A stretch of 13,374 bases of DNA from CAZCWX01 sp964502465 (GTDB taxonomy: Bacteria > Desulfobacterota > Binatia > Bin18): NCBI GenBank assembly GCA_964502465.1, contig CAZCWX010000613.1, forward strand, positions 1-13,374, in the 5' to 3' direction. The position numbers and the translations under genes were made by a program. Below are positions 6,689 through 13,066 of the stretch, piece after piece. Numbering within the stretch: the first letter of the stretch is position 1; each line of letters begins with the position of its first letter. Below the pieces are notes generated by a model, which saw nothing but the letters and a program-made list of their open reading frames with translations, searched no databases and was not told the origin of the DNA.

Positions 6689-8156
6689 GCATGCCTTCTT
6701 GATACAAACGAGCTAAGACTTGTCTCACCGACTCTGGCGGACAGCGCTTCCCCTCAGATTGATGCAGATATGCGGGAAGCACGTCAGCGATAGCGGTGTG
6801 TTGGTTGACTATGGTGAGCAGGGTGGGAACACAGACACCTTGCAGAAAGCGAACCCCGCGTGGATATGGTGGAGCGATGACCACTTCACGCAACTCGATG
6901 TACGGACCTTCAACAACGGGACGGGATTCGATTGTAACTGTCGCTGCAAGCTGGAGATGCGAAATCAATGGCGGATGGCGGATGGCGGATGGCGGACTGG
7001 AAGAAAGGTTCGCTGCGGCGGCGGGGCTGTGAACCTGGGTGCGCCGGTGCCAGAAAAGCTGATCCAGCCAACGGCCTTCTTCGCGATAGTAACGGGCTGA
7101 CTGGTCATAGTGGGCTGTATAGGTTGCCTGTTGACCTTCTTCGTAGAACCTGATGGCGTGTGGAGTCATGGTCGGACGGTTCAGGATCGTATTCACCACG
7201 GCAGCGCCGGTGATTGCTGATGCCATCGCTTTATGAACACCCTCAGACGACAGAGGATCAATAAAGATGCCAGCATCGCCAACCAGGAAAAAGCGCTCAC
7301 CAGCAAATGCGGAGGCTGTGTACAAAGTCGCATCGAATGCCTGAGGGGACTGGGCAAGCTGTGCCCCGGTTAAGAGATCAGACATATACCGAGTCTTTTT
7401 CAAATCGGAGAGATAGAACTGGCGCAGTCCTTGCCGGCGAATACGGTCTCCGTCTTGCCAATCGACCAGAAGCGTGACATTGCGGAGTCCATTGTGCAAA
7501 GGCACAGACCACACCATCCCGTCAGCATAGGTTTCAAGCAGGGTATTGGCAGCGTCAATACCTGCTGGCCCTCCTGCTTCGTGCCAGTACCCGTTAATCG
7601 CGAGCGTTTGAAAAATCTGATCTCGTTGGCGTAGACCCTGACGGGCCAGAATGCCAGTATGTCCACTCGCGTCCACAAAAAAAGATGCTTCGATAGTGCC
7701 CTGACGAGTGTAACGCACTGTCACAGAATTGTTATTGAATTCGACACTCTCAACTGCGTGTTCCTCAAATACGTGCACACCGCCGGTGCGAGCGTGTGCG
7801 AGCAGCATGCTATCGAAGTCTGCTCGCCACACTTGGAAGCCTCGGCGCGTGTGGTCCGGACTATAATACGAGGTGCGAGGCTGGGGAGAACCCCAATAGA
7901 CCGTGTGTCCAGCCATACGCAAGAAACCTGCTTCTTCGACGCGCGCGCGCAATCCAAGAAAATCAAGAATAGAGAGAATCTGTGGAGTGAGGGATTCGCC
8001 AATCTGATGACGAGGGAAGCGACGTTTTTCGAGCAAGACCACCTGAAAGCCAAAGCCTGCCAGGAGACGGGAGATTGTTGCCCCAGCAGGACCTCCGCCA
8101 GCCACAACGATGTCAGCATACGGCGGTATCACAGCAAAGGTCCCATTACTATCCAC
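6651..8156 (-). CDS. FAD-dependent halogenase-superfamily flavoprotein with C-terminal PqqD-like winged-helix region
   Basis: This 501-residue protein starts at GTG (8156) behind AGGAAGGA. Residues 15-325 form the flavin monooxygenase/halogenase fold: GGGPAGAT (20-27), LLEKRRFPRHQIGESLTPQIL (41-61), DASGHTG (162-168), GDAGIFIDPLSSEGVHKAM (293-311). The halogenase WxWxIP motif is degenerate (M214, W216, V218, P219). The position of the chloramine-forming lysine, in the GF-x-x-K-x-G context, is M81. It is therefore probably not a halogenase but another flavin oxidoreductase or hydroxylase. A Ser/Pro/Ala linker (377-398), partly encoded by a 7-bp tandem repeat, leads to a region of about 95 residues. 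That region's final part (TAIADVLPAYL, then VRQVLARLYQEGML) resembles the PqqD-like winged helix used as a peptide-binding element in RiPP enzymes. It is divergent to the ABC exporter (91-base gap). The superfamily is secure; the PqqD-like region is tentative. Confidence 0.85.
   Translation of the reverse strand: MDSNGTFAVIPPYADIVVAGGGPAGATISRLLAGFGFQVVLLEKRRFPRHQIGESLTPQILSILDFLGLRARVEEAGFLRMAGHTVYWGSPQPRTSYYSPDHTRRGFQVWRADFDSMLLAHARTGGVHVFEEHAVESVEFNNNSVTVRYTRQGTIEASFFVDASGHTGILARQGLRQRDQIFQTLAINGYWHEAGGPAGIDAANTLLETYADGMVWSVPLHNGLRNVTLLVDWQDGDRIRRQGLRQFYLSDLKKTRYMSDLLTGAQLAQSPQAFDATLYTASAFAGERFFLVGDAGIFIDPLSSEGVHKAMASAITGAAVVNTILNRPTMTPHAIRFYEEGQQATYTAHYDQSARYYREEGRWLDQLFWHRRTQVHSPAAAANLSSSPPSAIRHPPLISHLQLAATVTIESRPVVEGPYIELREVVIAPPYPRGVRFLQGVCVPTLLTIVNQHTAIADVLPAYLHQSEGKRCPPESVRQVLARLYQEGMLTAIAPDESQSD
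6968..6995. repeat. Four perfect tandem copies of a 7-bp unit inside the flavoprotein gene
   Basis: ATGGCGG is repeated four times without interruption at 6968-6995. On the coding strand the unit encodes part of the linker around residues 388-396 (PPSAIRHPP). Because 7 is not a multiple of 3, gain or loss of one unit shifts the frame and would remove the C-terminal winged-helix region while leaving the flavin domain. Confidence 0.9.
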
Positions 8157-8247
8157 GGTGACATCCTTCCTGGAGGGCTCAATAAAGTCAACGAGGAAAT
8201 TTATCTCTTTCCGACTTTCTCATCCTGTGACATACTCGCTGTTATCG

Positions 8248-9987
8248 ATGAACCCAAACCTCTCCCGTTTTCGTCGTCTCGTCCCATTCATCTCGCCCTT
8301 TTTCCCTCGTTTGGGCTTGATCTTCGTTCTGTCTCTTTTTGGCACGGTACTCGGCCTGCTGTGGCCGGTGTTTACCAAGATTCTGATTGACGATGTGCTG
8401 CTCGCGAAAAACCTCCGCTTGTTATGGATCCTGTGTGGTGTGATGGTACTCGCAACCGGTGCAGGCTACGGCATCGGTGCGCTCAACCGCTATTACTACA
8501 CGCAAGTAACAGCGCGCATCCTCTTCTCTTTGCGCCAGCATCTCTTTGCCCATCTCCAGGCTTTGTCTCTGCGGTTTCATGCCCGTGCGAAAGTCGGCGA
8601 CCTGCTCTCTCGGCTCAACACCGATATTGCCGAAGTGCAATCGGTGCTTACCGATGCCGTTTTTACCTTCATCATGAATATCTTTGTGTTTCTGGCAACA
8701 GTGGGCTTTCTGATCTGGCTCAACTGGCAACTCTTTCTCGTCAGTCTGATCGTCGTGCCTGTGCAATTCTACGGAATTTATAAAGTACGGCCTCTCATGG
8801 TTGAGGAAACACGTAAGGTTCGTGAACTGAATGCTGAGCTCTCCTCATTTTTGGTTGAGTCACTCTCAGCGATCAAATTCATCAAGCAGTTTGCGGTTGA
8901 GCACCTGCAATTAGGAAAGCTGGGTGCTTTAGGAGAACGCTTCGTTCAGATTGTCACCCGCTTCGAGATGCTGGGCTACATCGGTAGTACGGCGTCCACG
9001 GCAACAGCCTTTCTTGGCGGGACACTCACGACACTGTATGGGGGATACCTGGTTATTCAGGGTCAGATGACGATTGGCAGTTTAGTGGCTTTTTCTGCCT
9101 ATCAATCTCGTGCCTTTAGCCCGCTGCAGGTGCTGATGGATCTCTATTTGCGCATCGAGCGTGCTGGTGTGTCGCTGGCGCGCATTTTTGAGTTTTTGGA
9201 TATCGAGAAGGAGCACGAAGAACGGGAAGGGAAGCAACTCCCAGGGGTACACGGAGAGATTGAGTTCCACCAGGTCTCGTTTGCGTATGAGGCAAACCAG
9301 CCGGTATTGCGCGATGTCAGTTTTTGCCTCCCTGCCGGCGGACGGTTAACGATTCTTGGTCCTAGTGGGACAGGCAAGACGACCGTGATTGATCTCCTGA
9401 CGAGACTCTATGAACCCACAAAAGGAGCGATTCTCCTTGACGGTCATAATTTGACAGATCTCGATCCCCTCTGGTTGCGCGGCCAGATCGTGGTGATCAG
9501 CCATGAGCCGTTTCTTTTCCACGCGTCGCTGCTCGAGAACCTGCGGTACGCCAGTCCGGAGGCGTCTCTGGAAGAAGTGACCACTGCAGCAGAGACGGTA
9601 GGCCTGCACGAGTTTGCCCTGTCTCTCCTTGATGGATACGACTCTATTATTGGTGAGCGTGGTGCTCGCCTCTCGGCAGGCCAGAAACAACGCATTGCTT
9701 TGGCGCGAGCAGTACTGAAGCACCCTAAGGTGCTCGTTCTCGACGAAGCCATGTCTGGGCTTGATGTAACGAGCGAGGCCGACGTGCGCGAGACGCTAGA
9801 GAAACTCATGGGTGGCCGAACGACGATCACCGTGACACACCGGATGTCCTCGCTGCGTCAGGATGACCCGGTGATCGTACTTGAGAAAGGGCAGGTGGTG
9901 TGGGAGGGACGGTATGGAGACCTGGCGGCTTTACCCAGTAGCGTCCGTATCACGCTGCTCGAGGAAGAAGCTCAACCTGCGAAGTAG
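8248..9987 (+). CDS. ABC exporter, fused transmembrane and ATPase domains (half-transporter)
   Basis: I place the start at ATG 8248 (579 residues, MNPNLSRF). The frame is open further upstream to 8110, but that part overlaps the divergent flavoprotein gene and lacks transporter similarity. The N-terminal domain of about 300 residues has six hydrophobic segments and the usual coupling-helix text (FHARAKVGDLLSRLNTDI). The ATPase domain has Walker A GPSGTGKT (371-378), the signature LSAGQ (475-479), Walker B VLVLDE (495-500) with D-loop SGLD, and the H-loop histidine H531. The Q-loop glutamine is replaced by histidine (ISHEPFLF, H419). It would export a hydrophobic or peptide compound as a homodimer or with a partner. 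Beside the halogenase-like gene and near a subtilisin-like protease, a modified-peptide or small-molecule substrate is plausible but unproven. A degraded second ABC gene lies convergent downstream. Confidence 0.9.
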   Translation: MNPNLSRFRRLVPFISPFFPRLGLIFVLSLFGTVLGLLWPVFTKILIDDVLLAKNLRLLWILCGVMVLATGAGYGIGALNRYYYTQVTARILFSLRQHLFAHLQALSLRFHARAKVGDLLSRLNTDIAEVQSVLTDAVFTFIMNIFVFLATVGFLIWLNWQLFLVSLIVVPVQFYGIYKVRPLMVEETRKVRELNAELSSFLVESLSAIKFIKQFAVEHLQLGKLGALGERFVQIVTRFEMLGYIGSTASTATAFLGGTLTTLYGGYLVIQGQMTIGSLVAFSAYQSRAFSPLQVLMDLYLRIERAGVSLARIFEFLDIEKEHEEREGKQLPGVHGEIEFHQVSFAYEANQPVLRDVSFCLPAGGRLTILGPSGTGKTTVIDLLTRLYEPTKGAILLDGHNLTDLDPLWLRGQIVVISHEPFLFHASLLENLRYASPEASLEEVTTAAETVGLHEFALSLLDGYDSIIGERGARLSAGQKQRIALARAVLKHPKVLVLDEAMSGLDVTSEADVRETLEKLMGGRTTITVTHRMSSLRQDDPVIVLEKGQVVWEGRYGDLAALPSSVRITLLEEEAQPAK

Positions 9988-10018
9988 TTGGGGAGGGTAG
10001 GTCGGTGAGGTCCATTTA

Positions 10019-10042
10019 GGCGCGCACCTGGACCGTCGCGCC
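10019..10042. terminator. Possible bidirectional hairpin between convergent ABC genes
   Basis: GGCGCG (10019-10024) and CGCGCC (10037-10042) form a 6-bp GC stem with a 12-base loop. It lies between the exporter stop (9987) and the end of the convergent ABC remnant (10103). There is no T-tract on either side, so intrinsic termination is uncertain. Confidence 0.25.
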
Positions 10043-10102
10043 ATGAGTGTTGCAATGTACCAGTAACCGCGAGGCATACAGCCTCTTTCGGTTCACACAT
10101 TC

Positions 10103-10627
10103 CTATTGCTGGAGTTGCAGATCAACGTAGCGGCGGTAGGCACCATCCGGCCGCGAGAGTAACTCGTCTGGACTCCCTCGTTCAACGATCCGTCCGTTTT
10201 CCAGGAACACGATCTGGTCGGCAGCAGCAGCGGTGGAGAGCCGATGAGTAATGACGAGAACAAGACGAGTCTGGCTAACCTCGCGCAGCATGGTAAGGAA
10301 ATATCTTTCAGTTTCAGAATCGAGCCTCAAGAAGGCTGCTTCAATGGCGGTCAGCGGGTGACCTTGCAGGGCGCGAGTCCAAATGATGTCAGCGAGGAGC
10401 AGGGCCGGTGGTAAGAGCACAAGGGCCAGCACTGCACATCCGAGGATGAGTGCCGCCAGATGCCGACGGACACCACGAAGCAACGGAAAACAGCGTTGAA
10501 AGATCTGTAGCACCAACCGAAAGTGCAGCTGATCTTTTTGTCCGCCTGTGCCAAGCGAGCTGAGGTCCTGATTGTCTTCCTCAGCGCGGGTTCTGTGACG
10601 ATAAGGACCTGGGCAAGAATAACTGGG
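10103..10627 (-). pseudogene. ABC transporter pseudogene: only the N-terminal and extreme C-terminal ends remain
   Basis: The minus-strand frame is open from 10627 to the TAG at 10103 and has a TTG codon at 10516 as its first plausible start. The first part (KDQLHFRLVLQIFQRC, then an RRHL-flanked hydrophobic segment ending LLPPALLLADIIWTRALQG) is a typical first transmembrane stretch of an ABC exporter. Near 10320 it passes directly into SETERYFLTMLRE, the D-loop region just after Walker B, then VITHRLS (H-loop), a GRIVERGSPDELL beta segment and the usual C terminus. Transmembrane helices 2-6, Walker A, the signature and Walker B are all missing, an in-frame loss of roughly 450 residues judged from typical exporter length. 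The start is also lost: a stop at 10628-10630 lies beside a REP-like element at 10635. It cannot hydrolyse ATP. It may once have partnered the exporter at 8248. Confidence 0.85.
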
Positions 10628-10634
10628 TCAATTC

Positions 10635-10692
10635 TTGTGGTGCGGGCCTCTGGCCTGCCCTTCACAATGCAGGCGGGACGCCTGCACCACAA
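10635..10692. repeat. Composite REP-like element, copy A
   Basis: The ends TTGTGGTGC (10635-10643) and GCACCACAA (10684-10692) are exact inverted repeats. Inside are two hairpins: GCGGGCC-TCT-GGCCTGC (10642-10658, one mismatch) and GCAGGCG-GGA-CGCCTGC (10669-10685, perfect 7-bp stem). The whole can fold as a cruciform. A diverged copy in the opposite orientation lies at 12021-12070. It sits between the Uma2 stop (10713) and the lost start of the ABC pseudogene. Confidence 0.75.
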
Positions 10693-10712
10693 TATGAGAA
10701 CGATAGAGCCAT

Positions 10713-11321
10713 TTACCACAGTTCGTGCACAGGCAACACAAATCCCGGTAAGACCGGATCGCCAGTAAGCGAGGTGGGATTGTCCAGTACTTCGACAGGT
10801 TGGTTTGGACGATAAATGTGCACCCGCTTTTCCAGAGGATCAATCAGCCAGCCAAGGTGTGCCCCATTATCAATGTATTCCTGCATTTTCTCCTGCAGGA
10901 CAGAGAGTTGATCTGAAGGCGAGCGCAATTCGACAACGAAATCGGGACAGAGTGGCGCAAACCTTTCTCGCTGACCTTTGGTGAGTGCTTCCCATCTCTC
11001 CCGCTTGACCCATGAGGCATCTGGCGAACGGATTGCCCCGTTTGGGAGGGTGAAGCCTGCAGAAGAACCAAAAGCTAAACCAGTTCCCTCTTGCTTTGTC
11101 CAGGCGGTAAGGAAGTAAGAGATTTCGTTGTTGCGCCACCCGGTTTCTGATCCTGCTGGAGGCATAATGACTAACTCCTTTTGGGCCGTCAGCTCAAAGC
11201 GTAGGTCGCGATTCTCCTGGCACAGGCGCACAAACTGCTCCTCGGTCAACCTGGTTTCCCGGACACTAAGCTTGAATGGCACGCTCAGTGCTGTTGTTCC
11301 GACTATCTGAGTTTGAGACAT
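10713..11321 (-). CDS. Uma2-family (DUF820) putative PD-(D/E)XK endonuclease
   Basis: This 202-residue protein has the full Uma2 layout. An N-terminal LTEEQFVRLCQENRDLRFEL segment is followed by VIMPPAGSETGWRNNEI, then GFTLPNGAIRSPDASWVKRERW with D101, PDFVVELRSPSD with E131, and EKMQEYIDNGAHLGWLIDP with K145. D101, E131 and K145 match the PD-(D/E)XK catalytic set. A LPGFVLPVHELW tail is also typical. Length is normal for the family, which is numerous in cyanobacteria and other environmental bacteria and often spread by transposition; its biological role is unsettled. The ATG start is preceded by AAGGAG 5 bases away. It stands alone between the ABC pseudogene and the trpS remnant, and is the only apparently intact gene in the 10.1-12.1 kb stretch. 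Confidence 0.88.
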   Translation of the reverse strand: MSQTQIVGTTALSVPFKLSVRETRLTEEQFVRLCQENRDLRFELTAQKELVIMPPAGSETGWRNNEISYFLTAWTKQEGTGLAFGSSAGFTLPNGAIRSPDASWVKRERWEALTKGQRERFAPLCPDFVVELRSPSDQLSVLQEKMQEYIDNGAHLGWLIDPLEKRVHIYRPNQPVEVLDNPTSLTGDPVLPGFVLPVHELW

Positions 11322-11502
11322 AGGTACTCCTTACCTTTCGAGAGAGCCTATGTCTTCATAGCCTGCTTTTCAACCGCGCCCAGCTGAGGCAACCAACACG
11401 CCGGAAGTGTGCACCCGAACTATTTGCTCCACAGCGCCCGGTAGCCACGGCACGACTTCCGAGTTTCGTTGACAACGTCCGGCTGTGAACGTATGGGGAA
11501 TC

Positions 11503-11804
11503 ATGGAAGTGGTGTTTAGTGGCATCCAACCGTCTGGGGAACTGCATCTGGGTAATTATCTTGGTGCCGTACGGAACTGGGTTGCACTACAAGACAAATA
11601 CCAGTGCTTCATCTGCATTGTGGACTATCATGCGATTACGCAGGACTCTGCCCCACAGGTTCTCCGCCAGCGCACCTACGCAAACGCAGACAGCGGTTGC
11701 AGGCGAATCCGGAGCGGGTCGAGGCGATCTTACGCGCAGGAACCCGCAAGGCCCGTGCGGTCGCGCAACAAACAATCGCTGAAGTGCGTAAGCGGATCGG
11801 GTTA
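11503..11804 (+). pseudogene. trpS: Tryptophanyl-tRNA synthetase pseudogene with internal deletion
   Basis: The start at 11503 gives MEVVFSGIQPSGELHLGNYL, then GAVRNWVALQDKYQCF and ICIVDYHAITQD, a class I TrpRS N terminus including the HIGH-type motif HLGN. Family similarity stops near 11681 after PQVLRQRTY. From about 11688, in another frame, the text RLQANPERVEAILRAG followed by TRKARAVAQQTIAEVRKRIGL is the TrpRS C terminus, ending at 11804 without its stop codon. The region between, normally over 200 residues with the KMSKS loop and tryptophan site, is missing, so no functional enzyme can be made. GGGGA before the ATG may be the old ribosome binding site. The cell must have another trpS. 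Its 3' end abuts a GNAT-like fragment on the other strand. Confidence 0.85.
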
Positions 11805-11896
11805 CCACGGAAGCCGACATCGTGCGCACAGACAAACCCTAAATTCCGCCCATCTTCCTCCCACACGAAGGCTAATTCATCCGCTGAGCGAAGGCT
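11804..11896 (-). pseudogene. Fragment resembling a GNAT acetyltransferase
   Basis: About 31 residues on the minus strand read ADELAFVWEEDGRNLGFVC followed by AHDVGFRG. This resembles the central beta strands of GNAT N-acetyltransferases (a strand ending in 'EEDG-x-x-x-GFV'). The acetyl-CoA-binding motif that should follow is absent because the trpS remnant begins there. The identification rests on pattern only. Confidence 0.45.
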
Positions 11897-11901
11897 ACGC
11901 T

Positions 11902-12022
11902 CTAGGACATCATGGTGCCACGACGATACAACTTCAACACGATGCATTCTTTCGCAGCGACATCGGGATCTCCTAGTTCCTGCAACAGGGTGATTGTCTT
12001 GCCAGCCCACAATCTTTCGTAG
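11902..12022 (-). pseudogene. Truncated UPF0175-type antitoxin fragment
   Basis: On the minus strand a frame from about 12022 reads AYERLWAGKTITLLQELGDP, then DVAAKECIVLKLYRRGTMMS, and ends at a TAG (11904-11902). ELGDP-x-x-AAKE followed by VLKLYRRG matches the N-terminal half of UPF0175 antitoxins. The helix-turn-helix half that should follow is missing, replaced by the GNAT-like fragment. Its 5' end merges into the REP copy at 12021-12070 and no start codon is evident. An intact relative lies at 1995-2321. Confidence 0.45.
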
Positions 12023-12070
12023 GCGTCCTCGCCTGCCTGGCTGGGTGCAGGCCAGAGGCCCGCACCGCAA
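12021..12070. repeat. Composite REP-like element, copy B (inverted relative to copy A)
   Basis: AGGCGTCCTCGCCTGC (12021-12036) and GTGCAGGCCAGAGGCCCGCACC (within 12045-12066) correspond to the reverse complement of the two hairpins of copy A at 10635-10692, with a changed central spacer. The trailing CGCAATATAAG also mirrors the flank of copy A. This supports a dispersed element family. Confidence 0.7.
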
Positions 12071-12116
12071 TATAAGCATGGTCAATTTTCAACCGGAATG
12101 CCACTCTCTTGATCGG

Positions 12117-12842
12117 CTACGACGCAGTGCTCCTGCTCGTCTGTTTCAGATATTCCTTAACCTCATGCACGGTCATGGTAGGGTTGTTCTCGACCAACAG
12201 TGCCAAGAGGGCAGAAATGTGGGCTGAGGCGAAACTATGTCCACGAAAGTTCCGCGCTTGGGCCGGGCCAGGCAGGGGACGTGGGCAAGGATGGGCACGG
12301 AAGGGAATGGGGTCTTCGGCAGTGTAGAGATGATCTCCCCAGCCGCACTGGTCATCGCCAGCCACACCAATCACACCAGGCAAGGCAGCCGGGAGCATAT
12401 CGGCGCGACCAGGGGGAGAGGAGGCCACGAGAAGCGTACCAACCGTGTTGGCCTGTGCGACAAGCGCTTTCATCCGCTCGTGGTGGTCCGGGTTGGCTGT
12501 GCCGAGGCTCAGATTGATGATGTGCATCCGTTGCTCGATGGCCCAACGGAGCGCAGCTTCGAGCACAATGATGGAGGTTGCCAGGCGCTCGCTGAAGATC
12601 TTGACTGCGTAGAGTGCGACGTGCGGCGCCTTGGCACGCAGGATGCCGGCCAAGGCAGTGCCGTGACCGATACGGTCGGTATAATCGTCGCTTGTTTCTA
12701 TGTACCCATCTGCACCTGTGGCGAAACCAATGCCACCGCTCACAACTCCAACATGCGAGTGTTGGGCGTTGATGCCGCTATCAATGAGTGCAATGCGTAC
12801 GCTCGCACCAGTCGCTGTACCGAGGTCAGGAACGCTGCTCAC
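12117..12842 (-). CDS. Small subtilisin-like (S8) serine peptidase with altered oxyanion site
   Basis: This 241-residue protein has the S8 triad in order: D21 in VRIALIDSGI, H60 in DRIGHGTALAGI, S203 in GHSFASAHISALLALL. IINLSLG (108-114) and LPAALPGVIGVAG (150-162) are also family landmarks. The oxyanion-hole asparagine of the usual AAGN motif is missing: the segment reads LLVASSPPG, with P143 at the Asn position, so activity may be reduced or the protein may bind peptides. It has no signal peptide or propeptide, so a cytoplasmic role is likely. The start is GTG 12842; an in-frame stop lies six codons upstream, and GGGAG and GAAAGG lie in front. Small cytoplasmic subtilases occur in peptide-maturation clusters, which makes a link with the flavoprotein and exporter conceivable. 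It stands alone on its strand. The fold is secure; the role is open. Confidence 0.85.
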   Translation of the reverse strand: MSSVPDLGTATGASVRIALIDSGINAQHSHVGVVSGGIGFATGADGYIETSDDYTDRIGHGTALAGILRAKAPHVALYAVKIFSERLATSIIVLEAALRWAIEQRMHIINLSLGTANPDHHERMKALVAQANTVGTLLVASSPPGRADMLPAALPGVIGVAGDDQCGWGDHLYTAEDPIPFRAHPCPRPLPGPAQARNFRGHSFASAHISALLALLVENNPTMTVHEVKEYLKQTSRSTAS

Positions 12843-13031
12843 AGCCCTTTCTCTCCCTCAATGGACTGCTTTTTGCCTGCGGAGATTGGTTTATCCTGAT
12901 GGGGTTTCACCCAGCAAGCCCTCCGGACAGAAAAATCACCACTGCCAATCTTTTGGCTGCGCCTTTCTCACACAGGTGGCAGTATAGATATTTTTAGATA
13001 AACTCCCTCGACTTAAACACCCGAGTCTATC

Positions 13032-13064
13032 TTGCAATTATGGAACTATATTCCATAATTGCAA
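13032..13064. promoter_or_regulatory. Perfect 14-bp inverted repeat directly before an ATPase gene
   Basis: TTGCAATTATGGAA (13032-13045) and TTCCATAATTGCAA (13051-13064) are perfect inverted repeats around CTATA. The right arm ends two bases before the ATG at 13067, with no separate ribosome binding site. It could be an operator covering the start region or, if transcribed, a hairpin that occludes the start codon. The AT-rich text differs sharply from its surroundings. Confidence 0.8.
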
Positions 13065-13066
13065 AG

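Noticed and set aside
8110..8247. 46-codon N-terminal extension of the ABC exporter frame
   Set aside because: It overlaps the start of the divergent flavoprotein gene, has no transporter-like residues and no better ribosome binding site; similarity to exporters begins after ATG 8248.
11469..11497. TTGACA followed after 17 bases by TATGGG before the trpS remnant
   Set aside because: The -10 match is poor and would place the transcription start at or past the ATG at 11503.
11636..12085. Long minus-strand open frame across the trpS/GNAT/UPF0175 area
   Set aside because: As a whole it is an arginine- and cysteine-rich shadow frame; only its GNAT-like middle portion resembles a real protein.
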